Assembly: GCA_028710685.1 (NCBI GenBank)
Contig: JAQTTQ010000006.1
Location: forward strand, 1 to 42,903
Length of the DNA stretch: 42,903 nucleotides
Reading direction: 5' to 3'
Source of the DNA: Candidatus Omnitrophota bacterium
Lineage (GTDB): Bacteria > Omnitrophota > Gorgyraeia > Gygaellales > Profunditerraquicolaceae
Translations under genes and position numbers: made by a program
Part shown: piece after piece, positions 8,475 to 17,400 of the stretch
Position numbering within the stretch: position 1 is the first letter of the stretch
Layout of the letters: every line of letters starts with the position of its first letter
Notes under the pieces: model-generated
The model's database searches: none
What the model was told of the DNA's origin: nothing
What the model saw: only the letters and a program-made list of their open reading frames with translations

Positions 8475-8566
8475 CAATAATACTCCCTAATATACCCATA
8501 CGCCCGGTCGAAAAGGTCTTGGTCGGTGTGGAGATTGTATTTAATTTCTTTTCTGCTTGAATTCAT
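8474..8566 (-). CDS. Tiny ORF, 30 aa, coupled to NACHT gene
   Basis: An ATG at 8566, 14 bases after the AbiJ-like stop, opens a 30-codon frame ending in a TGA that shares a base with the NACHT ATG. The peptide is charged and aromatic (KYNLHTDQDLFDRAYGYIREYY core). No strong ribosome site is visible. It may be a real small protein, a translational coupler, or the remnant of a larger gene. Confidence 0.35.
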   Translation of the reverse strand: MNSSRKEIKYNLHTDQDLFDRAYGYIREYY

Positions 8567-8580
8567 TTTCACGCTCACGA

Positions 8581-9429
8581 CTATTTCAACTTCTCAATTA
8601 AATCATTAACCGTTGCCTGCACAACAAGCCAGCTTATATTACAAGTGTCTTTGTCCGGATAACAATTTTGTAACATCTGTTGATGCGGATGAATGAAATT
8701 TCTAAAATCACGTAAAGAATGTGAATATTTCTTAATATCATAATCAATCCAGCCCACATCATGGGCAACATCGATCATTTCAACTAACTTCCATTCAGTG
8801 AAATCCTTGACTCTGCCACTTTTTTTATCGAAAGGGGCTGACTTCGCCGAGTTTGCTTCTTTCGGATTTCTCGACAGTACGGACAAAAATAACCCCTCCA
8901 GCATTGACCCCATCAGAATTGTCGCAGATAAATATGCACCATTGTTCACACAAATTTCGACCTCAGTCCATCGAACTGACAATACCTCTGATAGCTTACT
9001 CTCAATATTTAACTTCGAGAAATCGGGCTTAGGTAATGGCTGTAAATCCTTCACGTCTGAAATATCCACAAAGAAATCTGGCTCACACTGTTTAAATTGA
9101 GGCGTAATGCCTGAAAGTTCGACCTTCAAGCCCTCTAACGATAAAATATCGTTTAAGCATGCTATCGCCTTCGCCGTATTAGTCCTATCTGCTTTATATT
9201 CTTTCGGATTCGCTAAACGTAAAATAACAGCCTTAAGATTATTTTCTGATAAAGATTTTAACGTTTCTAATGTCCACCACTTACGGGTGGATCCATCGTG
9301 AGACAGATTAGCAAAACCGACCTTTTGGAAAAATCTTGTTAATTCCGAACCCGACCTATAAGCCGGAAACTTTTGCTGATCATCTCCGCAAATCATTTCA
9401 GCTAATAGTTCCATGGTTTGTCCATCCAT
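8581..9429 (-). CDS. AbiJ-like abortive infection protein with HEPN domain
   Basis: A 282-residue protein. The N-terminal 75 residues (RSGSELTRFFQKVGF...STRKWWTLETL) look like an AbiJ N-terminal domain. The middle has the LNDILSLEGLKVEL...G.TP pattern common in this family. The C-terminal helices carry SLRDFRNFIHP near residue 245, giving a HEPN-type R-x6-H motif. HEPN domains of abortive infection proteins are usually RNases that shut down infected cells. The ATG shares one base with the stop of the PD-(D/E)XK gene (TAATG). Family assignment is by recognition of pattern; the catalytic role is inferred. Confidence 0.7.
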   Translation of the reverse strand: MDGQTMELLAEMICGDDQQKFPAYRSGSELTRFFQKVGFANLSHDGSTRKWWTLETLKSLSENNLKAVILRLANPKEYKADRTNTAKAIACLNDILSLEGLKVELSGITPQFKQCEPDFFVDISDVKDLQPLPKPDFSKLNIESKLSEVLSVRWTEVEICVNNGAYLSATILMGSMLEGLFLSVLSRNPKEANSAKSAPFDKKSGRVKDFTEWKLVEMIDVAHDVGWIDYDIKKYSHSLRDFRNFIHPHQQMLQNCYPDKDTCNISWLVVQATVNDLIEKLK

Positions 9430-10934
9430 TATTTCACCTTTGAAGCTGATATTTTGTTGTCCTTGCGCGCGTCTATAAGAATCACATATTTTTCGTTAAC
9501 AAGGTCCAGTTCTTCTAATATCTTTTTAACCTTTGCCTCTTCGTCCAAAGAAAAGAAAATAATGACTTTTATCGCCTTGTCTGTATCATGGGCTTTTTTG
9601 TAGACTTCAACTTGATTTTCTAAGTTTTGTCTCAACTTTGAATTTGACGCCAACTTAAACTCGACCAGAGTTTTATCCTTGGCGCCTCGAGAAATTTTAA
9701 AATCAACCGGGCCACGGCCTTCATTGGCTTCACGGGTCACATCAGAAAAAGTTGCAAACCATGTCAGCCTATACATAATCTGGAGATCAGCCTCTTTACG
9801 AATAACATCATTTTTCCGGTAAAATATTCGATAGCCGTCTTTATTTTCAATAAAATCTTTCAAAAATAATACACGATCATAGCTTTCCGCAAGCGTATAT
9901 ATACCTTTATTGTAAAATTTAGTCTGCTGGGATAATCTTTCAATGAAATCGGATAGATCCGCTACAAACAAATTATGTATTTCTTCTACCTTTTCTTCAC
10001 TAATAGATCGCGCCTCATCGCCATGATCTTCCTTAAATTTTATATAGTGATCCAATAGCTCTGGATACTTACGAATAACAGCATTAACAGCTGTTACTAT
10101 GTCGTGCTTTTTCGGAACCTTTTCTTTCCCCTTCTTGGTATATTCTGGCTTTGGCAAATTTTGTGAAAAATAAAAATTTAACTCTGATCGCAATTGCTGG
10201 TTTGAAACAGATAATACTATATCGTCAAACCGATTAACTAAATCTGGGCGATTAATCCATGTATCATCTTTTGTTAATAAATCTTTTGGTGTAAGTAATA
10301 CATAATCTTTCTCGACATTAGAAACATTGATAAAAGGCAACAGAAACTTCCCGGAATTCCATGTCGATGTATTATAGTTAAAGGTGACATGCCTCACTGT
10401 AAATTCGTAAAGCAAGGATTTGTAAATATATTGTCTTGCGAAGCTCTGCGTATATTCAAGCAGATATCCTTTGATGAGATTTATGACAAAATCGCTAATA
10501 CTATCTCTGCCTGTATTTTCTTTAATGAGACAAAGCTTTTCCAGATGAGAACTCCGTGAGATTGTATTTCTGTCAAATCCAGAAAATATCCCGTTTAAAT
10601 TGTCATTCAATGCTCTCGCAAACTCTATCCCAGGCCCCCTTCCTCCATTGCCAACTTCACTGTAACCGAGCCATGTTTGCTTAACTTCAGGAAAACAATA
10701 CCAGCTTTTCAAAAGTCCATCGTTTATATTCTTAGCAATTGATTGATCTCTTAAAAAGGCAACATACCGCAAAATCGCGCTGTGCAAATTTTGATATTCT
10801 TGCTTCTCGCTATTAAACAAAAGAAATGGATCAACAAAAAGCGGAAGGTCATTTATAAGGGATATATTAAAAGCACCGTATTTTTCTATGACGTCTTGCC
10901 TTACATTAAAAAAATCCGAGAAATAAACATTCAT
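9429..10934 (-). CDS. PD-(D/E)XK nuclease-like protein in RM operon
   Basis: A 501-residue protein whose C-terminal 95 residues hold a PD-(D/E)XK nuclease signature: GPVDF with Asp411, then LVEFKLA with Glu425 and Lys427, and a following QVEVYKKA helix with the usual Gln. The first 400 residues are strand- and helix-rich, begin MNVYFSDFFNVRQDV, and match no family I can name. The start overlaps the hsdS stop by 4 bases (ATGA). Position directly after hsdS suggests an accessory restriction or defence nuclease. It could instead be the effector of the AbiJ/NACHT genes that follow. Confidence 0.7.
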   Translation of the reverse strand: MNVYFSDFFNVRQDVIEKYGAFNISLINDLPLFVDPFLLFNSEKQEYQNLHSAILRYVAFLRDQSIAKNINDGLLKSWYCFPEVKQTWLGYSEVGNGGRGPGIEFARALNDNLNGIFSGFDRNTISRSSHLEKLCLIKENTGRDSISDFVINLIKGYLLEYTQSFARQYIYKSLLYEFTVRHVTFNYNTSTWNSGKFLLPFINVSNVEKDYVLLTPKDLLTKDDTWINRPDLVNRFDDIVLSVSNQQLRSELNFYFSQNLPKPEYTKKGKEKVPKKHDIVTAVNAVIRKYPELLDHYIKFKEDHGDEARSISEEKVEEIHNLFVADLSDFIERLSQQTKFYNKGIYTLAESYDRVLFLKDFIENKDGYRIFYRKNDVIRKEADLQIMYRLTWFATFSDVTREANEGRGPVDFKISRGAKDKTLVEFKLASNSKLRQNLENQVEVYKKAHDTDKAIKVIIFFSLDEEAKVKKILEELDLVNEKYVILIDARKDNKISASKVK

Positions 10935-12037
10935 CCAAAGTACCTCTGCGTCAGGGCGTTGAACTGATTGTCCAGCTCATTTGTGCTTTTAAACAAGAAT
11001 TCTTTTGTATGGCTTATTAAATCTACAAGTTCAGAAAATCTTTTTTGTAGCTCTAAAGGTGGAACAGGAATATCAATTTTAGACAGTTGTCCCATGCTAA
11101 CTCTTGTTCTCGTCTGCCCATGTAAAAAATTAGATATGAAAGCTAAAGCGGAACTGGAGTTAAAAAAATGGCATAAGAATTCAGCCATAATAATTTTGCA
11201 CTGAGGTCTACATTGAACACAATCTGCTTTATTAACAGCCACGGCAATCTGCCGAGGTAGAATACATGCCCTAATATTTGGATTGCCCATTGTAGCGATT
11301 AATATGTCTCCCGGCAAACAAGTATGTTTCTTAATAGTTTTATAATGGCTCTCGGAAATGTAGGCTTTATCTTGATCTAAAAATTCCCCTAAGCCAATAT
11401 TTTGCAACCTCACAATCCTAACACCCGATTCTTTATAATGTTCCGTTTTAAGGTTAGAGCCAAATGGCCCATCACTAAATCTCTCACAAATATCGCGAAG
11501 ATTTTTCTTTGGCCAATTTTTGCTGTTCACATAGAGATCCCCAAACATATCCAAAAACGTAGCGCGGAGAAAGTCATCGAGAAGCTGAAGGGATTGTTTA
11601 CGCTTTTGACGAAGCGCGTCGGCTTGGTCAAGAATCTCCACAATCGTTTTTTGGCGATCAAAATCCTCTTTCGGCAATTCAATAGCGGAAATATAGCTCT
11701 TAGAGATGTGCTTGAGACCAGCTCCTTTAAAACCTCTCTCAAGGATGCGCATATTGCCCCTGAGGAAATAATAATAAAACTTTGCATGAGCTTTCTTCTT
11801 ATCGATCGGCTGTGCAACAAGACAATCTGTTGATACTGCAAACTTATTGTCAGTAAAATGAACGCTTGCGTTTCCCCCTGTTCCAAATATTAGCGCATCG
11901 CCATCAAACAAATACTCGTTAAGGAATTTTGTCTGCTCATCACTTGAGGTATAAAAGAAATACCGACCTTGTTCCAAACCGTCTCCGGCTTTTATTCCTG
12001 ATTTATTTTTAAATTCAAATACATCGGAAAACTTCAT
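10931..12037 (-). CDS. hsdS: Type I restriction specificity subunit HsdS
   Basis: A 368-residue specificity subunit that would select the DNA target for the HsdM/HsdR complex. It shows two target-recognition halves: residues about 1-125 (with GDALIFGTGGNASVHF) and about 165-345 (with ICERFSDGPFGSNLK and PGDILIATMGNP). Each is followed by a conserved helix (KTIVEILDQADALRQKRKQSL and RFSELVDLI). The first half lacks the usual opening helix, so it is slightly shorter than the common 400 residues. The ATG overlaps the hsdM TGA by one base. Confidence 0.9.
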   Translation of the reverse strand: MKFSDVFEFKNKSGIKAGDGLEQGRYFFYTSSDEQTKFLNEYLFDGDALIFGTGGNASVHFTDNKFAVSTDCLVAQPIDKKKAHAKFYYYFLRGNMRILERGFKGAGLKHISKSYISAIELPKEDFDRQKTIVEILDQADALRQKRKQSLQLLDDFLRATFLDMFGDLYVNSKNWPKKNLRDICERFSDGPFGSNLKTEHYKESGVRIVRLQNIGLGEFLDQDKAYISESHYKTIKKHTCLPGDILIATMGNPNIRACILPRQIAVAVNKADCVQCRPQCKIIMAEFLCHFFNSSSALAFISNFLHGQTRTRVSMGQLSKIDIPVPPLELQKRFSELVDLISHTKEFLFKSTNELDNQFNALTQRYFG

Positions 12038-13590
12038 CAGATTAACTCTCTCAATTTTTTTAGACCTGCGCCAATTTCTTCTTCAATCTTTTCTATCTTA
12101 TCCAGTATCTTCTCCGGCTTTTCATACTTTACTGGCTCATAGGCAATTTCCTTATAACGGTTGATGCTTAAGTCATAGTTGTTATCAATAATCTCTTTGA
12201 CCGGGACAAAGAAATGCTTCTCTTTTCGGTCATCGTTTTTGTTTTTACTGCGGGCCTTCCATTCTTTCGCGATGTCAGGCAAATCATTGGCGGCGATCTT
12301 TTCGCGCTTATCATCCAGCGAATATCCATCGGACTGCATGTCATAAAACCACACCTTTTGTGTTGTGCCGCCTTTGACAAAGATCAAAATGGCCGTACTT
12401 ACTCCTGCGTATGGCTTGAACACCCCGCTCGGCATGGACACGACACCTTGCAATTCGCACTTTTTAATCAGCATCTCACGCAGATCCCTATGCGCGCCGC
12501 TTGAACCAAAAAGAACGCCATCGGGCACGATTACTGCCGCACGGCCGCCGATGCGAAGAGAATTAATGATGCGGTTTACAAACAGAAGCTCGGTCTTGGT
12601 TGTCTTGAGCGAAAAGCCTTCGTTAATATCACCGGCGTCAATACTGCCCTTGAACGGTGGATTGGCAAGAATCACATCGTATTTATCGTCCTCGTTGAAA
12701 TTTTTGGAAAGCGTGTCCCGACGGTCAATATTCGGATTAGAAATCCCATGCAAAATAAGATTCATGAGGCCGATACGAACCATCGTTGAGTCAAAATCAT
12801 ACCCGAAGAAAGTCTTCTCCTTGAGCTGTTTCCACAGGCGCTCATCCGTGATCTTGTCTCCCAACGTTCCTCTTGTGAAGCCATTCTCATCTGTGAACAA
12901 CTGCTCTTTGCTTGTGTGCTGTGTCAGAATGTGTTGATACGCGCCCAACAGAAAACCTGCAGTGCCGCATGCCGGATCGCAAATCGATTCCGGTAATTTT
13001 GGCGCAACTAATTCGCACATAAGCTGAATAATATGGCGTGGCGTTCTGAACTGCCCGTTCTTGCCCGCCTGAGCGATTTCTCCTAACAAAAATTCGTACA
13101 TATCACCCTGAGTGTCATGAAACATCTGCCCAGCCTGCATCTGCTTCTCGATGTCTTCATATAAACGATCAATGATGCTCACCGCTTCAACAAGCAACGA
13201 TGCTTTTGGAATAATAAATACCGCGTCTTCCATGTGCCGGGCAAAGGCTGTATTGCTTCCATTAAGCTGTTTAATGAAGGGAAATATCTTAGTCTGCATG
13301 TGGCGAAGCATTTCTCCGCCTTCCATCTGTTTAAAATGGCTCCAGCGCAATGTTGCCTTATCAACGGTCTCATCTGAGTTTGGTATTTTGAACTTTCCAG
13401 AAAACATAGACACATATTTATCACCTGTAAACTCTGCGTCACTTTTTTGTTTGGTGTCGAGCTCATCCAGACGGCGCATGAATAGCAAATAGGAAATCTG
13501 TTCAATGGCGGTCAACGGATTAGAAATCCCTCCGCTCCAGAATTTGTCCCACAACTGATTAATCAACGACTTCATGTTTGGTGTTAACAT
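12037..13590 (-). CDS. hsdM: Type I restriction adenine methyltransferase HsdM
   Basis: A 517-residue N6-adenine methyltransferase. Residues 1-150 form the helical HsdM N-terminal domain (SNPLTAIEQISYLLFMRRLDE). The SAM-binding motif I DPACGTAGF is at 205-213 and the catalytic NPPF at 310-313. The C-terminal coiled region (DKIEKIEEEIG) probably binds HsdS. Length is normal. The start codon follows the hsdR stop by 2 bases, with GGGGA as ribosome site. All key residues are present, so the enzyme is expected to be active. Confidence 0.95.
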   Translation of the reverse strand: MLTPNMKSLINQLWDKFWSGGISNPLTAIEQISYLLFMRRLDELDTKQKSDAEFTGDKYVSMFSGKFKIPNSDETVDKATLRWSHFKQMEGGEMLRHMQTKIFPFIKQLNGSNTAFARHMEDAVFIIPKASLLVEAVSIIDRLYEDIEKQMQAGQMFHDTQGDMYEFLLGEIAQAGKNGQFRTPRHIIQLMCELVAPKLPESICDPACGTAGFLLGAYQHILTQHTSKEQLFTDENGFTRGTLGDKITDERLWKQLKEKTFFGYDFDSTMVRIGLMNLILHGISNPNIDRRDTLSKNFNEDDKYDVILANPPFKGSIDAGDINEGFSLKTTKTELLFVNRIINSLRIGGRAAVIVPDGVLFGSSGAHRDLREMLIKKCELQGVVSMPSGVFKPYAGVSTAILIFVKGGTTQKVWFYDMQSDGYSLDDKREKIAANDLPDIAKEWKARSKNKNDDRKEKHFFVPVKEIIDNNYDLSINRYKEIAYEPVKYEKPEKILDKIEKIEEEIGAGLKKLRELI

Positions 13591-13592
13591 TC

Positions 13593-16400
13593 TTATTCCC
13601 CTTTATCTGCGACCTTTAAAGTAAGGTCTACGATCTCTTCAATCTCGTTAGGCTTGAATATTCCCCGGATCCCTTGAGGATGGATCTGGGTAAACGGCGC
13701 ATTGACTAGGTCGCGTTTTTCAACGGCCCCCTTCTGCAAAATGAATGACTTTAGCGTTAGCAGAAACTGAATTTGAATCTGCCCATAGTTGTTATGCTTT
13801 CTAATAAATTCATCGAAGGCCAGAGATACGCTTTCTGTGAACGTTGCAAGGGTTTCAATTCCCAAAATATGCTTGATAAACTGAACAAAATGCGCACTCC
13901 GATTGTCGTAAATTTCACGGAGGATATATTCGGTCACATTCGGATAACGTTCCTCGAGGATCTTTGCCAGCTCTACAATTTCATCTTCCGACAAGTCCTG
14001 ACCTTGGGATAATTTCTGCAAAGCCGGATTGGTCCTGACCAAATCTCGGATAAACTCCTCGACCTTGAGCCGGTACTGATTGGTTGTTAATCGTTCGTGC
14101 TTTGGCCCGAACTCAATATAATCTTTCTGGACAAGCAAATCTTGCAAGTCAGTTGGTAACACCTCTCTCGTGCGTTTGGGCCCTCTAAATTTCATTAAAG
14201 GCCCAAGTGATTCAATTACCTCATCCAGATCGTCATCGGTAAATACCATCCAGAAATTCTCACCTGTGACTTTTCTGATCAGCTCTTCCTGCTCTGCGAC
14301 GATATTAACTTCTAAAGGCAACTCGGAAACCGTTTCAATGACGCCCTCTTTTAAGTTCTCAAACTTTTCATGGTCTTTAAGAATATGAGCAGTGCTTAAA
14401 TCAACAATATCCAGCTCAAAGTGCATTGCTTTAAAATCAGCTTCGGACTTTGCCCGCATGATAGGCGTGACATAAAGACGTAAGTATTTGAATTTATCAT
14501 CGTTCATGTGGAGCCAAAAACCCGGCTCAAGAACTTCATCCAGATACTTCTTGCCGTCTAAAACTATTACATTGTTCGATGGCAATTGCCGAATATCATT
14601 CATGATTTGTTTCTGTGTCTTTTCAGTAATCCCTGCGTTTTTGGTGCTTACTGCGGCCTCCAGTTTCTTTAACCGCGCTTCAAAAAGACGCACCGGTAAA
14701 GGCAGGCTTCCACCTGGTTCTTTGCCTTTTGGCTTCATTTTGAAGTATTCAAAATTCTTCCAGCAGTCCATTATCAAAAACTTTTCTTTCTGGGGACACC
14801 AAGGCTTAATCGCCTCAGGATCCAAGATCCTTGTTCCCCTGCCGATCATCTGCCAGAATTTCGTATACGACAGAACCGGCTTGGCAAATACCAGATTGAC
14901 TACCTCTCTGACGTCAATTCCGGTGTCCAGCATATCAACGCTAATTGCGATCCGAGGCATATCCTGATTTTTAAAACGATCAAGGATGCCACCCTTACCA
15001 TGTACACCTTTGACATCAGAAATAATCACCTCAGCTAATTGCCCTTTATATTCCGGATAGAGGGCGTTAAAGACTTCGCACAATCGGTATGCATGCTTCT
15101 TCGATATCGCGAAAACAATGGATTTCCCCGGCAAGACACCGTTTGGGTCTTTAATACACTCCTCCATAAACTCCCGAACAATGACCGCGTTAGTCCCTCT
15201 ATTGCTGACTTTCTTCTCGAGCTCTGTTCCCTCAAAATTGATTTCATCGGGATCTTGTCCATCAGCGAGTAGGCGTTTTTTGTCTGCCTCAGCAATCGTT
15301 GTGCTATTGATCCCTTCCTGCTGGAACTTGGTTTGAATACCAAAAACCTCAAAGTCACTTAAATACGGAGGGACATTATTAACCGCCTCTTCATAAGTGT
15401 AAGCGTATGTCGGCAAGCCTTCGTCACACTCAAAAAGCCCGAAGGTATTATGATCAATGTGATCCTTAGGTGTTGCGGTCAGCCCAAGTTGAAGAGCATC
15501 AAAATAATCCAAAATGTTTTTATAGACGTTATAGATTGAACGGTGGCTTTCATCGGCAATGAGAAGGTCAAAGAAATGGGGCGTAAAGGGGCAATCTTCT
15601 TGCTGAATCAAGTTCAGCATCGTTGGGTAAGTCATCACGTAGACGCGTCTATCAAGAACAAACTCGCGCTCCCCCTCCTTGGGCCAAATAGGGGCATTAG
15701 GCAAATGTTCTTTAAAAGCATCCAGAGCCTGTTCCTGTAAAGCAATTCTATCGACCAGAAAAAGAACACGCTGGGCATGATTTGTGCGCGCAAGAACATC
15801 CACTATCCCCATACATGTGCGCGTCTTACCTGTGCCTGTAGCCATAACCATCAAAAATTTACGGCGTCTTTTTTCAATTGCTTCCAGAACAGCGCGGATG
15901 CCTTCGATTTGATATGGGCGTCCGGAAATCCTTGTGTCCACCAATTGACTGGAAAGCGGCTTGCTATTGTCACGCAGAAACTGCATTCGCTCGAGGTCTG
16001 ATCTGGAAGGATAGCCTAAAATCTTCCGCGGAGGAAAGCGCTCGGTATCCCAGAAATAAAGATCATAACCATTCGTATAAAATACAAATGGCATCGGGGC
16101 ACCTGTTGTTTCGTGAATTTTTTGGGCGTAATTACGCGCTTGTTCTTTTCCAATCTCAGCATCAACAGTTGTCTTTTTGGCCTCAACAACTGCCAACGGT
16201 TTGCCATCTTTGCCAAGCAAAACGTAATCAGCAAATATGTGCCCTTGATAAGGCGTCTGAGGTTCGGCAACCCCCGCAGGAAGTCCAACCCATATATCCA
16301 ATTCTTCGGTTACATGAAGCGGATTCTTGACTTCCCAGCCAGACAGTTTCAACCGCTGGTTAATGATGAATTGCCTCGTTTGTGCTTCGCTTTTTGTCAT
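13593..16400 (-). CDS. hsdR: Type I restriction endonuclease subunit HsdR
   Basis: A 935-residue ATP-dependent translocase-nuclease of the EcoEI-like kind. The nuclease site is Asp58 with Glu73-x-Lys75 (VVEAK). Helicase motif I is ATGTGKT at about 187-193 and motif II is DESH at 283-286. A C-terminal helicase lobe carries QMIGRGTR, and a long helical end would bind the methyltransferase. The ATG overlaps the radC stop by 4 bases, an arrangement that puts restriction under the same promoter as radC. No frameshift or lost motif is seen. Confidence 0.95.
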   Translation of the reverse strand: MTKSEAQTRQFIINQRLKLSGWEVKNPLHVTEELDIWVGLPAGVAEPQTPYQGHIFADYVLLGKDGKPLAVVEAKKTTVDAEIGKEQARNYAQKIHETTGAPMPFVFYTNGYDLYFWDTERFPPRKILGYPSRSDLERMQFLRDNSKPLSSQLVDTRISGRPYQIEGIRAVLEAIEKRRRKFLMVMATGTGKTRTCMGIVDVLARTNHAQRVLFLVDRIALQEQALDAFKEHLPNAPIWPKEGEREFVLDRRVYVMTYPTMLNLIQQEDCPFTPHFFDLLIADESHRSIYNVYKNILDYFDALQLGLTATPKDHIDHNTFGLFECDEGLPTYAYTYEEAVNNVPPYLSDFEVFGIQTKFQQEGINSTTIAEADKKRLLADGQDPDEINFEGTELEKKVSNRGTNAVIVREFMEECIKDPNGVLPGKSIVFAISKKHAYRLCEVFNALYPEYKGQLAEVIISDVKGVHGKGGILDRFKNQDMPRIAISVDMLDTGIDVREVVNLVFAKPVLSYTKFWQMIGRGTRILDPEAIKPWCPQKEKFLIMDCWKNFEYFKMKPKGKEPGGSLPLPVRLFEARLKKLEAAVSTKNAGITEKTQKQIMNDIRQLPSNNVIVLDGKKYLDEVLEPGFWLHMNDDKFKYLRLYVTPIMRAKSEADFKAMHFELDIVDLSTAHILKDHEKFENLKEGVIETVSELPLEVNIVAEQEELIRKVTGENFWMVFTDDDLDEVIESLGPLMKFRGPKRTREVLPTDLQDLLVQKDYIEFGPKHERLTTNQYRLKVEEFIRDLVRTNPALQKLSQGQDLSEDEIVELAKILEERYPNVTEYILREIYDNRSAHFVQFIKHILGIETLATFTESVSLAFDEFIRKHNNYGQIQIQFLLTLKSFILQKGAVEKRDLVNAPFTQIHPQGIRGIFKPNEIEEIVDLTLKVADKGE

Positions 16401-17104
16401 AGTAACCCTGCTAGCCCTTCGTCTGCGAAACTGTAATATTGGTTATCTCCGACAATGACATGATCAATGACCTTGATCTGCATCAACTTTCCCGCATCGC
16501 TCAACTCTTTGGTGAACTGCTTATCCTGCGTGCTTGGCGTTATGTTAGCGCTGGGATGGTTATGAACACAAACAATCGACTTGGCGAACTTCTGCAATGC
16601 GGCGTGGATTATTTCACGGACAATCGGGAATGCCTGATCAACAGTGCCAACGGCAGTATCCACGATGTCGATAATACGGTTATTGCTATCAAGATAAACG
16701 ACCTTAAAAACCTCTGTCTTAAGGTCGCGGAGCTGGGGCATGACGATATCCACAACGTCCTTGGCAGAGGCGATCTTCTGCTTCCCGGTGGACACATCGT
16801 CCTGTCGATAGCGCCGCCCGATTTCAAGCGCGGCCTGAATATGAGCGATCTTGGCCCCGCCCAAGCCCTTGAGATCTTTCCAGTCCCGGGCGTCGGTATG
16901 GGCCATGTTACGAAATGTGCCAAATTTCTTGAGTATCTTGCGGGCGAGATCGATTGCGCTCGTGCCCTGCGTGCCGGTGCGAAGAAGAATGGCCAGAAGC
17001 TCCGAATTACTCAAAGCCCCCGCACCCTTTTTGAGGAGTTTCTCTCTCGGCCTGTCATCCGCAGGCCAAGTCTTTATGCCTGATATTTTTCTTTCCTTCA
17101 CCAT
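16397..17104 (-). CDS. radC: RadC-family JAB/MPN protein
   Basis: A 235-residue protein with an N-terminal helix-hairpin-helix part (LSNSELLAILLRTGT...LKGLGGAKIAHIQAALE) and a JAB1/MPN metalloprotease-like domain with HNHPS followed by an Asp (TPSTQD). Length is typical. RadC proteins are common in defence islands and mobile elements; the original link to DNA repair is not supported and the substrate is unknown. Here it is the first gene of the restriction operon, coupled to hsdR by an ATGA overlap. Confidence 0.9.
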   Translation of the reverse strand: MVKERKISGIKTWPADDRPREKLLKKGAGALSNSELLAILLRTGTQGTSAIDLARKILKKFGTFRNMAHTDARDWKDLKGLGGAKIAHIQAALEIGRRYRQDDVSTGKQKIASAKDVVDIVMPQLRDLKTEVFKVVYLDSNNRIIDIVDTAVGTVDQAFPIVREIIHAALQKFAKSIVCVHNHPSANITPSTQDKQFTKELSDAGKLMQIKVIDHVIVGDNQYYSFADEGLAGLL

Positions 17105-17400
17105 TCTTCTCTTCTCTGTTCTTCACTTAAAATACTGAGCCCATTGTGAGCCATTAATGAGCCAATTGAGCCATTTATGAGCCAACCGCCCCTTTTGCCC
17201 CATTACCGCATCTATGTCCCGTTTGTCCCCTTTGTGTCCCCTTAGGCTAATCGCGCACTAATCGCGCAATGTCCGATATGTCCGATAAATGTCCGAAACC
17301 TGTCCCAAATGTTCCATATCTTTGTGGACATTTTTAGAGACATTTCCCGGTTTTTAGGGACATTTCTTTTAGAGACATTTTTAGGGACATTTTTCACTTT
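17105..17400. repeat. Cluster of four short-word repeat families
   Basis: On the minus strand the spacer reads, in order: five copies of AATGTCCCTAAA or AATGTCTCTAAA; three CGGACAT words; two GCGCGATTAG copies 11 bases apart; three GGGACA words; and five GGCTCA words (TTGGCTCATTAATGGCTCA type). The first copy encodes the last residues (ENVPKK) of the upstream gene. No clean promoter for radC could be picked out inside these repeats, and no terminator hairpin is visible. Confidence 0.7.

Noticed and set aside
16439-17083. Long plus-strand frame of 214 codons opposite radC
   Set aside because: It is the antisense shadow of a gene with clear RadC motifs and has no recognised domain.
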